From NCBI GenBank assembly GCA_045837725.1, contig JBEWZL010000235.1, forward strand, positions 186,001-250,000: DNA of 64,000 nt. The letters are read 5' to 3'. This DNA comes from Vermamoeba vermiformis (Eukaryota; Tubulinea; Echinamoebida). Made by a program: the position numbers and the translations under genes. The notes under the pieces are model-generated. The model worked only from the letters and a program-made list of their open reading frames with translations, was not told the origin of the DNA and did no database searches. The first letter of the stretch is position 1. Each line of letters starts with the position of its first letter. This document shows positions 43,083-62,711 of this stretch, piece by piece.

Positions 43083-45891
43083 ACGTTATTAATAAAAGAA
43101 CATTTACAACCCATTTTACTGTTCACCCTAGAATTAATAGATCAAATCAAGAGGCTGTTGTGCCTCAATAAAAACTCGTTTTAGGACACAACTCGGCACT
43201 TTGCTGACTCCTTTCAATTGTGCGAAAGCACTCCCAGTGAATTCCTTAACTCATGCACCTACTTCCATTCTTCTAGAATAGCTACTAGTATATCCCTTAA
43301 AATTTTAAAACCGGCAAAATCTTAATTAATAACTAAGAACAATGTCGTTTTATGGTATGTATTCACCGCACTAATATAAATTGTATGCTCCCTACGGTGG
43401 TGAACTTGCGCAGTCTAAATTCCTGCGAGAATTAAAGATCACGTTGGATGAAGCACCCGATCTACGGATTAAGCATTGACTACCCTCCGATAGCACCAAT
43501 AACGATACTTTATAATAATAACAAAGCATACGTAACAATCCCGATGCATTGTGTACATTTTGAGAGTCATAAAATTTCATATTTTGGAATTTTGACCGTT
43601 TTTCCGAGATCAGCATTTTATTCTTTTACCTTCGACTGATGTTGGACCACACGTGGGTATTAACTTCGTGGCATAAGCCGTCCATCTTGTGGATGGGCCC
43701 GCGTCCACCACGAGCTAATGCTAGATCGGGCCAACAATTCGAACCCATGTACAACGTAATTTATTAATCCCGGTTTAATATATCCTAGAAATTATATTGG
43801 GCTAAAATTCGGTAAGTGCATAAAAAATCGGATTGTAACGTAGTGAGCGCGCGGGAAAGGAATCGAAACGAAAGAATATAAAGCACAAAGTGGCACTCAT
43901 AAATATTGCACGTGCCACTTTTTGTATCCGCAGATGCACATGCTTGGTACGACCCTCATACCTGCGGGGCTTTCGCTTCATATTTGCCCTATTATATTGG
44001 GTCATTGACAATGTAACCTGCACATTTGTATGCCTGTTCAATCTCCACAGTAAAAATTTCTTTAATTGTACCGGAGCTTGGGTGAATCCTCGCTCCTTGA
44101 CATTTTTAAGGTCAAATAGATAACTCTCTGAAGTTGGGGTTCACTGACTATGCTTCGCCTCAAATCCACGCGGCTTGACAAGGAGCAGAACAGTCTTCTC
44201 CAATGAACGAGATCCAAAGCCGACCTGAAGTCACTCTGTGATGAACGGGGTTTTATTATATTAGCCTTAATTATGTTGGGCTCATCGTGGTAGATGAGGG
44301 CGTGTCTTAACGCCGAGACCCTGCTTAGCCCTGGTTGAAAGAAATTTCGACCAAAATTAGTGGTGCAGCCCTCGCCTAACGGGGGACTAGGATACCGGCT
44401 GCATCTCCCTGGGTGAGCAAAAGGGGTGTCATACACCCCATTTTTACGAAAAATAACGAAATAAGCCAATATTGGAGGGGGTCGAATTGGGATCTGGATC
44501 CGCGGCGCTTGCCATTCCGGATCCACACATATTAATAAGCCATCGTTGGTGAGGGGAGATGTATTATGAGCCAGTCTATCAAAATCATATCTTTGTTCAA
44601 CTGCGAAAGAACGGCGCGTTCGTTTGTACCATTTTTTCCGGTTTATATCCAGAAAAAAGATAAGGGATATACTCTTGGAATGACGTACTCTCTTTTCAAG
44701 CGTTTGTTAAAGATACGCACGTAGACAATTTTTTGAACCAAAATTTGACAGTCAAATTTCATTTTTTTTGAAGCCCAAAAATTATCAGATCTTATTCGGC
44801 GATCTGACGCCTTACATAGCCATCGATCATAGCACCAGCTAATCGATTTCATAGAAGATATATTCTAATATATATATCGAATTTTAAAAGCATAATTGAA
44901 GCTTTATTAATTGAAAAATTGCCGCCGGTTTTGGGTGAAAAAAATTCGGATCAAGCTTCGATTGCCGAACCTAAGATTTTCTAAGATTTTTCTTTATATC
45001 ATGGTTTAATTAATAATTTAACCGGTTTAGCCCTAAATTAACTTCTCCTCACCATGCGTAAGTTAGATCTGCAGATCTGACCACCGGATCTACTAGTGGC
45101 ATCATGATGCTGCAATCGATCTGCTAGATTCATATAATATACTCTATATTAAGGTCAAAAAATGCCTTTTTGTTGCTTTGGATTGTTACGTATGACCATG
45201 CCATCAATTGCTTTCAATTTTTTTATCAAATTCAATTCTTGTGTGCCGCTTTCACCTGGCAAAGCAATGCTTGATATATGCATTCGAGCATATAAGATGA
45301 TAGTTCGAACATAATCGAGAACCAAAAAAGACCCTGAAATGAAAGTCAAGATCTGATCCGCATTTGTACACCACGTCTCGTGTCTACATTCAACGATATG
45401 AAATTTTTTAAAGTAATGAAATCGATTATATATATCATATTTATATATCATAATACTGTCTTAGCTATCGGTGCTCGCCACAGGCGGCATTGATGTTGTT
45501 CTCGGTACAATGCGGCAATTTTTCAGGGAAATTTCACGTAAAGTGCAAATTGCTCGCTTGTATGAGGTTAAAAGACAAATATAGTAGCATATTATGATAA
45601 TAGATGTTATTGCGTATACACTGGTGTGATATGTTCGATGAATAGTTCCGTGGTGAGAGATAGCATCAAAAAGCGACAAAATTTTTTTGGTGATAATTTC
45701 AGTCCAAAGTCTGAACCATGACAAATTAAAGAGATGGTTCTTGGAGCGGAAAGTTATCTCCTTACATGTGCTTTCATTATAGAATATTAAAACGGTTTTA
45801 AATCAATTAGCAAAAAAGTCAACAACTACGTGCATATCTTTAAACATGGCTTGTTGTATTTTTTACAAATGTACACTTAAATAGAATTAAA
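43083..45891. other. Gene-poor region
   Basis: 2.8 kb between the secreted-protein gene and the CHD1 stop, the longest gene-free stretch here. Reading frames are short, AT-rich and lack good starts. It holds a few hairpins: AAAGTGGCAC with GTGCCACTTT (43887-43921), GGGGTGT with ACACCCC near 44425, and AGATCTGCAGATCT near 45066. Old mobile-element remains are possible, but I find no ends, target duplications or protein match. Confidence 0.5.
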
Positions 45892-53314
<7,423 letters not shown>

Positions 53315-54489
53315 TTAAAGCATTAAATATGTGCTGTTCTGGGTGACGTTTGTTGCTTTGTTGGCGCTGTAGAACGAGTTGAATAATTTTCCAACACGCT
53401 AAAAAACACCGGTAAAGTGAAATTCCCAATCTTCAACTTCCTTACAAGGCAAGAGGTTTCGACAAATTTAACGGCTGATCTATTTCTGGTATCGCGCTAA
53501 GGGAATCTATCCCGAATTCTTTCAGTTTTTACTTTTGGATGTGGTCGCATCCTCGTTTTGTCTATCTCGGCTCTGGATCGAACATTTTCGAGATTAATTT
53601 ACAAATTTGTGCTCTTTAGGGACATTAGATGTCCGAGAAAGGTAAATGGAGATTGAGGGAGATTAATGAAGGGTTAATGATAATGTAAGTGCTGCCGATT
53701 CGATTCAGAAACTGGTTTAAAAGTGCCCTGCAGTCTCAAACTGATATTTCGGACACGTAAATGTTTTGGAAGAGCTCAGTGATGCGGCTAAAAGCGTTTA
53801 TGCCTCGACATTGCCCTGTGTTTCGAATTCCATATTGCTCCGGCTGTACGTCTCAACATGTGGATTTCTACCGTGCGAACATGACCAAGGTGGCATGGGT
53901 TCTAACCGCAAGACGGTAGGTGAAGCACAATGAAGGGACCGATCTTACGAAATAAGATCCTTTTGCGGAAATTTACCCAACGAAATGCAGCTTGCCTACT
54001 GAGACAACATTATACGAACAGCAATAAGTGCTTGAGCACTGCTTAAACTCTTCTCTAACGGAGTTTATGAGCACCGGAACAACGCGAAAGCGAGTTTCAC
54101 ATCCCTGCGCTCAGACGACAAAGAGGTGTCCATTGACCAAGATATATGTTATGATATTGCTCCACGGAATAGCAAACTTACCATAAAAAGATCCAGATTC
54201 TATTTTGGGTGAATGCAACATTCGGATTTGCTTCCAACAATATCACCATTGTATTCGTACGATACATAGACGATGATTTATGTCCTTTTCATAGGTGGTA
54301 GCCTCATGTATTTTGGAAGCTAACTAACTGACTTAATGTTGACCAGGAGTGAAGGGGCAACTAATACATGCTATCAGTGGGAATCGTTTTGATTAAAGAC
54401 AAATATACTGGGAGGTGTGGTTGTGTGGTGAAGGCTTGAATAGGGAGTGAATTAAATAAAACTGATTTTCAAACAACGGTCAACACACG
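53315..54489. other. CHD1 upstream region
   Basis: 1.2 kb between the CHD1 start and the transposon. No gene is supported. With the element removed, CHD1 and ARP10 would be about 1.2 kb apart, still longer than other divergent pairs here, so the region may hold extra insertions. The last 8 bp (54482-54489) are the left target duplication. Confidence 0.5.
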
Positions 54490-55381
54490 GATAGTCGTTC
54501 GACTTCTGGGTAAGGTAAATTTTACCTGGTTTTTTTTTTCCTACCGACTTTTCGGGTAGGAAACGGATAATTTACCTTTCCCTTAGGTTAAGGTAAATTT
54601 ACCTCCAATTGCCAATCTATGATGTAAAGCTGACTATAAAGAAGTAACATTGGCCACGCTTCTTGGATAAGTATATCAAAAGGTTTTATTTAGGTGACAA
54701 GTCCTGGATTGCCTTCATGAATTGTTGCGACCCTTCTCCAATTAATCTCTCTATATTCAAATCAGCCATTTATTAATATCATTTTCGATTTTTACCGAAT
54801 TGTAGTGAGGTCTAAGGATTATTTCCTCGATCGAACCTCGGGAACAGCATTGTTAGTAATTAGCCCTATTGAAAATTACTTACGTGGGGAGTTATCACGT
54901 ATTACAATTTGTGCATCCTCGCGGCAGTCGCTCGTCAGCTTTTTCAGCAACTCGAATTCTGTTCGCATTATCTTTTGTGGACAATAACCTGTTCTTTGAC
55001 CGCACTAGCAAGTTCTTATTCGAGGCGCACTCTCAATGATCTTGCATCCAATCCGCCAAACAGTAAAGCCTCAACAATTTAGTATCACTTCCGTATTTTC
55101 GACGAGGATAAACCTTCAATAAATACTAAGAATTGTAGCAACGTACGTGCCGCGAGGGTTAAATTGACTCCATATTAATTATTAATTTGAGCCCCAATGG
55201 ATTTAACATTGTGGATTGGTTCAACACCCAAGCATATTGCCCGTAAGAGGAAGGCTACACACTGGTAATTTACCAATTTACCTTGGTAAATATAACCTGG
55301 TTTTGGTTACCTTCCGACTTTTCAGGTAGGTAAATAAAAAAGAAGGTAAAATTTACCTTACCCGAAAGTCGAACGACTATC
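54490..55381. mobile_element. Non-autonomous DNA transposon (MITE), 892 bp
   Basis: Both ends carry an inverted repeat starting GATAGTCGTTCGACTT; about 38 bp match with one or two differences, running into GGTAAGGTAAATTTTACC. An 8-bp direct repeat AACACACG flanks the element exactly (54482-54489 and 55382-55389), the signature of transposition. Inside each end lies a further palindrome around CCGACTTTTC with flanking ACCT/AGGT runs, so the ends can fold back. No coding frame is present, so movement must rely on a transposase elsewhere. An 8-bp duplication fits hAT- or P-like superfamilies, but the terminal bases do not decide. The close match of the ends and intact duplication point to a recent insertion. 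Confidence 0.85.
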
Positions 55382-55437
55382 AACACACGCACACTAGCTC
55401 GTGTCAACTTGTGACCCCTTTATCGTCAAATATAGCC

Positions 55438-57060
55438 ATGGACACACCAAGGGCCGTGCTCAAGCCATTAGTTCTCGAATTTGGTGCTGCTTACACGAAG
55501 ATTGGTTATGTTGGTGAACCAGAACCTCGACATATTATTAAAACAGAACTTATATTAAAATCAGGAAAACAAGTATGTGTTTGTCATGCATACGCTCCGG
55601 TAATTAATTTATAATTTTATGGCTTCAGATTGACTTGGATGGCCCTCATGCGTATTCAGCAGCTGAGTTTAAAGAGGCGATATTTCATTTTATGCGAAAG
55701 CTTTTTTTTCAGTAAGTACAATTCATTTATTTCAAATCCACTAAAAGAAAATCAGCTGCGCTCTTGCCAACCCAGCCGATCGCGTTGTGCACGTCTGCGA
55801 AAATATCTTAACTTCGCACTTGTTCCGTGAAGCACTAGCGGATGTTCTATTTGAAAAATACAAGGTAGGTGACGTACAGATACCACACGAGTGAATGACA
55901 AGTCGTGCTAGGTTCAATCAATCTCCTTCTTGCCTGCTCAAGGAGTTGCCTGTTATGCGGCCGAGAGCTCTTCAATATTGCTCGTGGACTGTGGTTTTCG
56001 CGAGAGTCGTGTCGTACCCGTAAGTGATAGCTCGTTTACTAATCAAAGCGCGCTAATCGTCTCACAGGTTTACAAAAAAATCATTCAGACTTACGCCTTG
56101 CAGCTATCGGCTGTGGGTAGTCACACAGTGTATTCGTATCTTGCGCGCATGTTGAAGAGCTATCCATCGGTGGCAGTTACAAATGCGCAAGACAACACTG
56201 TCACTTACAGGTATCCACACGACGACGAGTTATCCTTGAGCAATATGGAAGACATTGCTGTTCGAGTTTGTTACGTCAAGCCTAAAGCAACGAACACAAG
56301 TCCAAGCACAACCAAAGCGGAAAGGAAGCCTTGGCCTCACGTGCCGAAAGATCTTAAGCTCAAGTCAACTGAGACACGTGTCACCTTTGAGCCTGTTGTG
56401 TCAGAAGATACTCCAGTCAAGACAGGTCAGAAGGAGTCGACCAAAGGATCTGAACCGGTTAAATATCTCGACTATCGCATGACCTCGGGTCTCACGTTCC
56501 ACCTCCGCGATGATGTGCGTCACTCGGTCTGCGAGCTATTTTTCACTCCGGAGAGTTGTGAAGTCCGCTCCGTGGCTGAATTGTGTCTGGACTCATTGTT
56601 AAAGGTAAACAAAATGACGTTTATGAATTACAAGCTAATTATTCTACAGAGCAACATCGATATTAGACAACGGTTGGCGAATAATATTGTTTTTGCTGGC
56701 GGATCAACTCAATTTGTTGGGTTCAAATCGCGGTTCGTCAGCGAGTTGTTTTCACTACTAGAAACAGACCCACGATACGAAGAAATCAAGTCGCTCAAGT
56801 CCAAAGTCAATATTTTAAGCCTGGTCTTTCCAGCAAGTATAATTCAATGGACTGGCGCAACACTGCTTGCAGTTCAAGAGCCCAAGCATTACACTGTCAC
56901 GCGTAAGGTTTACTTGGAGAAGAAGATACTACCTGATTGGACGAAGATTCAATCACAAGAAGACAAGCAGCGACGGCTGAAACAAGACAGCCCAGTCAAA
57001 CAAAGTAAGAGCAAGCCGAGGATAACAATGGATATCGCTTTGAAATTAACACCAATGTAA
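55438..57060 (+). CDS. ACTR10: Actin-related protein 10/11, dynactin pointed-end subunit
   Basis: Six exons (55438-55572, 55629-55711, 55756-55864, 55912-56019, 56068-56604, 56650-57060) encode 460 residues. Actin-fold landmarks: VLEFGAAYTKIGYVGEPEPRH, the ADRVVHVCENILTSHLFREAL strand-helix unit, SILLVDCGFRESRVVPVY in the phosphate-2 region, and NNIVFAGGSTQFVGFKSR. The altered phosphate motifs (DCGFRES instead of DSGDGVT) and overall divergence fit Arp10/Arp11, which caps dynactin. A charged insertion of about 45 residues (KATNTSPSTTKAERKPWP and following) precedes the late part. Convergent with USB1, 27 bp between stops, so 3' UTRs must overlap. Confidence 0.85.
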
Positions 57061-57087
57061 ATTGATCAATAAAATGTACATAGAACT

Positions 57088-58080
57088 TTATTTGAGTTTG
57101 AAGAAGTGATTGAACTTTCCAATGCGGCACTGCACCACATCCACGTGAAAAGTTAAGCACTGGTCTTCTTCCAGTGGTACGCTCGGATAATAATGCTGCT
57201 GTTTAACATCGCCGAGCATCCATGCAACGGTGACATGAGGTTTAGGGTCTTCGTAGAACACAGGGAAAGCAAATGATTTCATCACCGAGTCCACTGCTTT
57301 AATTAGACGCACAACTTGACTGCACCCAGGACCTGTCACATTCAGACCGATAAATGAACGTGTCTTCTCATCGTTGACGTAAATCTCTCGCTCGGTGAGC
57401 TGTGCTTCAAACCTGTTGATAGAAGTAAGTCTAAACCATCTTGCACCGCTGCCACTTACGATTGGACTGGACACGTTTCTATGGCTCGTTGTAAGGATTC
57501 GACGAACAATTTGATGTGGTGCTCTCGCATAGGGAATGGTCGTGACAAGCTGATGTGCCACTCGTCGTTCTCGAGCGGTAAAATGTTGATAGAACTGCCG
57601 AGATCTGCGCGTGCCAATTCGATTATCTCTGTGGTCAGCTCTGCTAACTGAGGTAATGGTACTACTCAAATAATAAGAATTACGATAGTTAATAATGTTC
57701 ACATACCTTTGATGAAGACGTGGCTCGGGTAGTTTCCTTCAACGTGAGCAAACTGTCGTACTTTTCCTCCGTGCTTAGACGGATCATTTTCTAAAATTAA
57801 TCTACTTAAGAAATTGCTGCTTTGTCGAGTACAAGGCACAAATAGTGCAAGAGGAAATCATTTAATAATTAAAAAAAAAATTACCTGCATCTGGTTTCTT
57901 TTCTTCATCAAATATAGAGGGCAGTTTCAATTTCTTTTTAGGAGGCTCATTAGATTTTTTTTCATTTGTCGCTGTTAATTTTCTCTTTTGGCCAACCATC
58001 TTTTCTGCTTTGACGTCCTCTGTGCTTGGCGACTCATCACTGCTGCTGTCTTGTCCATAATTGGCGAGGAGGTCTTGCAT
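57088..58080 (-). CDS. USB1: U6 snRNA phosphodiesterase USB1
   Basis: Four exons (57885-58080, 57708-57790, 57460-57640, 57088-57412) give about 261 residues. A disordered, Lys-rich N-terminus precedes the typical DPSKHGGKVRQFAHVEGNYP. The two catalytic HxS/T motifs of the 2H phosphoesterase fold are visible: WHISLSRPF and PHVTVAWMLGD. Between them lie TRSFIGLNVTGPG and FYEDPKPH, as in human USB1. USB1 trims and seals the 3' end of U6 snRNA with a terminal phosphate or cyclic phosphate. Its start is 103 bp from the next plus-strand start, again a divergent pair. Confidence 0.92.
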
Positions 58081-58183
58081 TCACTACGGTCGGTAGGCAG
58101 ATAAAAGGAAAAGAAAATTCCAACTGTTGGCTGTCAAACCAAGGTACGTGTCTCCGAATTTTATGGTCTAAAGATGGGGACTG

Positions 58184-58539
58184 ATGCTCAGTTTGACAAA
58201 ACATGTATTCCGCTGTTCATGGCAGATTGGAAGATCCGCACCGAGGTGCGTTCACGGGAAGAAATTTGTAAATAAAATTTGGTTAATTTTTTGCATTTTC
58301 AGCCAACTATCAACGAAAAGTCAACTACTAAGCGCTGAAACCCAAGATATGGCACATATCAAATCTTTTATGGAGATTACGGGTAAGCTATTAATCGAGT
58401 TACCTGCTCGTCCAATCTGACCCGAAAAATTTTCAATTTAAACATAGTATTTCTAAAAAGGAACGTAAAAATATCAATATACTTCTACTATATTTGTTAA
58501 TTAGATAAACAAGTTGTCCAAAATTCTGCAGTTTATTAA
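58184..58539 (+). CDS. Small putative mitochondrial protein, hypothetical
   Basis: Three small exons (58184-58245, 58303-58382, 58505-58539) join in frame through GT-AG sites to a 58-residue product. The start MLSLTKHVFRCSWQIGRSAP is basic and acid-free, as in import presequences; the rest is soluble (QDMAHIKSFMEIT). The stop TAATAA runs straight into AATAAAC, a plausible polyadenylation site. No family is recognised, and another ATG (58174) in a different frame gives a shorter alternative. Confidence is limited because the exons are very short. Confidence 0.35.
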
Positions 58540-58727
58540 TAAACTTTTAGATTTGTTCGCCATTTGTCAACCAGTGTTTACTCAATACTCGCTATGATGC
58601 TTTAATGAATTAACCTATTAAAATATTATTGTGACGCTGATGGTGAAGTCAAAAAACGCTTTGCGTGCCATCCATCCAAGATTTACTTAAACGCAACCTA
58701 ACGCTTCTCAAGTCCAAGCTAAGTCCG

Positions 58728-60596
58728 ATGACTCGTGCCAGGGCGCTGTTCAACATCTATAAATTCAGTTGGCCTAGATTTCATCACATTATTCATCTGA
58801 TTTTCCCGGCCATTGTCGCGCGCATCATAATTTTCTTAATTATTGGCCAAATCTTCATTATAATTCTGCAGTCGATGACAACGAAAGAGAACCACTCAAC
58901 AATGATATCGAGGAATCAATGCTTCAATATCATTGGCTATTATGTCGATGTCGTGGGGTTTGTTCGGTAAGTGCCGCCGTTTCAAAAATAGATCGAAAAG
59001 ATCCGTAGCGCTTTAGAACTTTAGAAAATCTTAAGGATTACCATATAATTATCACTAAACTACATTTTCTAGTGATTATTCTTTATTTCTACTTTTTTAC
59101 AAGCGAGTTTGCTCGTTTATTGAAAAAGCAGAAAATCAGCCGCTTTGCATAAAACTGACACTAGTTCATTATTAGGCTGTGTATGTTGAACAAAGATATT
59201 AGATTCAATTTAAAGAGAGATATTCCACTATTAAAGAACGTATACCTTAAGATGTGGGACAAATACACTGGAACAGATCACATAATCAAAACTTTTAAGG
59301 ATCGGGACTGGTGGAGGGCGATTAAAAACAATGTATTTAATAGACTACAGAACCCAGTACTCAAATTTCCAGCCATTCTTGGCGAGGAGTCGGTATGTCA
59401 TTAGTTTGTGCATTATTGCAAAGACGGCAAAATTGGCGATCTGTGGTCTAATAATGATCTAATAATAGCTTTTTTTTGAATAGCAAACCTCAGAGCTTAC
59501 TAATACTACGACGGATTGCTTGAACAATACTTTCATATACTCCACATCCAGTTCGGTTGCTTGGGCAGACCAAAGCAATTACAGGGTAAGATCTACTGAC
59601 AATTTGATTCTATTTAGCGCTCTCGCTAAATTAATCATATAAATAGGGCATTCGAACCGAAAAGCCACTATTACCCTTGTTTTTGGAAGGTACGTTAGTC
59701 GATCCAAACTGAGTAATTTTCCGTACTCACAGCACGTGCACAGGTCGCGTAGGCTATTTTGAAATCATTATCCAGAAGATGGGCGAGTCCAAGTACATCA
59801 ATATAGGTTTAACTCAAAGGTAGGTACCGAACAATGGCGTTTTAGAGAGAAATTTAGATCTGTTGCTTAACTTTGCTTGATTTTAATGGTTAAATATCAA
59901 CAGAGAGTATCCGATCATCGCACGCGCTATAGGACTATATTCGGAGACATTTGCAGTCGGATACCATGGCGAGGATGGAGCGTAAGTCTATTTTTAGCGA
60001 ATTGAAACACTGTACTTTGGTGATTAATCCGCTTGATGTCAGTTTATATGAATCAAACAAGATTTGCGGACAAACCTACGGGCCTGATTGGGATGAAGGC
60101 GGAGTAAGTAGCTAACGCATTTTATCATTGCAAATCGAGATTTCCGTAATTGGATCAGCGAAGTAACGCTGTTTTTGCGTAGAGCGAAGATGGTCGGCTT
60201 GAAATTCCGACACGATAATTAATAGTCTTTATATTTAGATCATTGGCTGCTTGCTTGATTTCTTCGACTATTCAGTCTGGTTTACCATCAATGGATCTCT
60301 CCTTGAAAAGGCAGTAACCCTTTCGGAGCCCGCAAAACATCTTGTCCATATGCTCTATCCCACAGTAGCAACACGGTCGAGCGGATCTGGTAAGCTTGCT
60401 ATCCATTCCATCGCGGTGAGCACGATCTGATCCTTCTCTCAATAGTAATCAAGTTCAACTTTGGTGAAGACCCTTTCGCTTTTAACTTGCATAACTATCT
60501 CGAGGAGTCCAACATCACAGCGCACTCTAGGCCTGCTAATCAAGGCTCAACAGTGCCGCTCATGAGCCAAGCCGGACTGGTTCCGTTCATCCGTTA
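58728..60596 (+). CDS. Membrane-anchored SPRY-domain protein
   Basis: Nine exons (58728-58966, 59176-59392, 59484-59585, 59647-59689, 59744-59819, 59904-59981, 60043-60103, 60239-60389, 60446-60596) give about 372 residues. A strongly hydrophobic segment lies near residues 27-48 (AIVARIIIFLIIGQIFIIIL). A SPRY domain of the SSH4/RanBPM type follows: GYFEIIIQKMGESKYINIGL, FAVGYHGEDGALYESN, YGPDWDEGG, IGCLLDFFDYSVWFTINGS, and IKFNFGEDPFAF. Yeast Ssh4/Ear1, adaptors for endosomal ubiquitination, share the membrane-plus-SPRY layout, so a trafficking adaptor is one reading. The exact start is uncertain. Confidence 0.65.
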
Positions 60597-60803
60597 ATTT
60601 TCTGTTTAATGTCCCTTGTAAATGATGTATGTATTGTAAATTTGTGTACTATTTGTAGATTCGATAATGTATAGACGATTGCGACATAAAATTAAAGAGT
60701 TGTTTTCTTATTGTACTTGACTGAAAACTGAATACCCAAAATTTCAAATGATTATTCTTTCAATCCGTCCGAGCAGAGACCCACAAGAGGCACCCTAAAT
60801 TAA

Positions 60804-62711
60804 ATGAAAAGGCTGCGAGAAGAGACTGAAGCGCTATCTGTGCGTAAGAGATCAAGGCTTACGCGCAGTTCTTCGTCAGAAGAATCAGATTCGGATCTTA
60901 AAATCTTTGGGGATCTGCCCAGCGAAATATTTTTATATTTTATCGTGGCAAAATATCCGAGGGATTGGCTACGCGTCTCAAAAGAATTTTATCAATTCGC
61001 ATTTCCCTACTTGCTGACAGATCCTCGAATCAAGGCGACGAACATTAAATTCCAGGAAGTGGCAGCCAGAGGACACCTCAATGTCGTCAAACTACTACTT
61101 ACTAGTCCCAGAATAGACCCTTGCCGCACTGAATGTGCCTCCCTTCGAAGAGCATCTGCCGCAGGAAAAACTGAAGTCGTCAGATTCTTATTGCAGCTGC
61201 CTAACATGGACCCTTCTGCCGCCGAAAATCAAGCCATTAAAGAAGCGGCTAAAGGAGGACATTATGACGTGGTCAAGCTATTAATGGAAGACCCACGTGT
61301 CGATCCTGCTGATAACTTCAACGAGGCATTCAGCGGTGCAGCTCAACACGGCCACTTAGAGGTGATGAAGCTGTTGCTCGACAATCCAGATGTGGATCCA
61401 GGCGATGCACAGAACCGAGCCATTTGTTTGGCAAGCAGAAACAACCATCTCGAAGTAGTCCAGTTTTTGTTGCAAGATCCGCGCGTAGACCCCACTGTGG
61501 CAGAGCACGAACCATTCAGACTGGCAGCGTTGAACAAGCACTTTGAATTGGCCGACTTGTTGCTCCGAGATCCGCGCGTTGATCCTTCGGCGGGCGACAA
61601 CAAGACTTTACTGAAAGCAGTCAAAGAGGGTGATTTAGGCGTGGTGCAGTATTTGCTGAACATCCCTAGAGTGGTCCAATATCGCTCGCGGATGAGAGCT
61701 GTCGTCTTTGCCGCCGAACTGGGCCGCACTGATATCGTGCGAGTGTTGCTAGCGGATCCAAACTTTGGCCCTTCAACCACTGCTTTGGAGCACGCCATCA
61801 AGGGAGGACATGAAGACATCGTGAAGCTAATGCTCGCCGACAAGAGAACGAAGATAACACAGAATACTCTGGCTGAAGCTGCAGCTCTAGGCAATGCAAG
61901 GATAGTTCAGCTGCTAATCAACGACGAACGAGCAGATCCTACTGCAGTAAACGAGGAAGCTCTGTGCAAGGCAGCCAAAGAGAACCACGTTGTTACTGTA
62001 CGCGTCTTATTGAGTGGCCCCAATGCCACGTATGGGCCGTTGAGCTCCGAGGCTATCAAAGTAGCAGCTGAATATGCACGTGTTGAAGTACTCGAGACCT
62101 TGCTCGCTGACCCGCGCCCTATTGACGGAGATGTCACAGTAGCACTGCTCCTTGCGGCAGAGAAAGGTTCGTGCGAGGTTGTCAAGAGCCTCTTGCGCTG
62201 CACTCGTCTCGACCTTACTGCATGCTGCAATCAAGCGTTGATTGAAGCGGTGAAACACAACCATGTGGACATTGTAGAGCTGCTTTTGAACGACCCACGC
62301 GTTGATGCAGGCCACAACGACAACGCAGCACTATGTACAGCCGTCAGAATTGGAGGCCAAACCAGTGTGCGCATGCTGCTCGAACACCCGCGCTTGGCAC
62401 TCGGTCCGTCGCTGAACTACGCGTTGTGCCTCTCAATCACGCATAACCAGTTGGAGATCATGAAGATGTTGCTCGAAGACTCGCGATTCAACCCGTCTGA
62501 CTACGGTGATCGTGCGCTGCACACTGCGTTGAGGGACAATCGCCCCGAGGCATTCTGCATTCTGGCTGAAGATTACCGTGTGGACTACCTGAAGTGGCAG
62601 ACCTACGTGGAACGCTTTAAGAAGAGCCAAAAGAAGCTCAGCCAGCGACAGATAAGCATGTTTGTTACGGCCGTACAGCAAGTTCTCTCAACATTGCAGG
62701 ATGTGTCGTGA
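60804..62711 (+). CDS. Long ankyrin-repeat protein, intronless
   Basis: One exon of 635 residues. A basic head and an F-box-like segment (FGDLPSEIFLYFIVAKYP then WLRVSKEFYQFAF) are followed by about sixteen ankyrin-type repeats of roughly 33 residues, each ending DPRVDP or similar (GHLNVVKLLLTSPRIDP, GHLEVMKLLLDNPDVDP, NHVDIVELLLNDPRVD). The repeats fill the protein to near its end. Families of this kind are large and variable in amoebae and giant viruses. It is intronless among intron-rich neighbours, which fits recent duplication by retroposition or gain by transfer. A substrate adaptor role is inferred from the F-box-like start. Confidence 0.8.
   Translation: MKRLREETEALSVRKRSRLTRSSSSEESDSDLKIFGDLPSEIFLYFIVAKYPRDWLRVSKEFYQFAFPYLLTDPRIKATNIKFQEVAARGHLNVVKLLLTSPRIDPCRTECASLRRASAAGKTEVVRFLLQLPNMDPSAAENQAIKEAAKGGHYDVVKLLMEDPRVDPADNFNEAFSGAAQHGHLEVMKLLLDNPDVDPGDAQNRAICLASRNNHLEVVQFLLQDPRVDPTVAEHEPFRLAALNKHFELADLLLRDPRVDPSAGDNKTLLKAVKEGDLGVVQYLLNIPRVVQYRSRMRAVVFAAELGRTDIVRVLLADPNFGPSTTALEHAIKGGHEDIVKLMLADKRTKITQNTLAEAAALGNARIVQLLINDERADPTAVNEEALCKAAKENHVVTVRVLLSGPNATYGPLSSEAIKVAAEYARVEVLETLLADPRPIDGDVTVALLLAAEKGSCEVVKSLLRCTRLDLTACCNQALIEAVKHNHVDIVELLLNDPRVDAGHNDNAALCTAVRIGGQTSVRMLLEHPRLALGPSLNYALCLSITHNQLEIMKMLLEDSRFNPSDYGDRALHTALRDNRPEAFCILAEDYRVDYLKWQTYVERFKKSQKKLSQRQISMFVTAVQQVLSTLQDVS

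Noticed and set aside
43655-43755. tRNA-like segment with an internal-promoter-like GTTCGAAT
   Set aside because: Stems of the cloverleaf do not pair; no anticodon arm.
45155-45724. Two small minus-strand frames with hydrophobic stretches
   Set aside because: AT-driven composition, no ATG in the first, no supporting splice sites or homology.
54254-54280. Reverse-transcriptase-like FVRYIDDDL
   Set aside because: One short motif in a brief frame with no further similarity around it; may be chance or a very old fossil.
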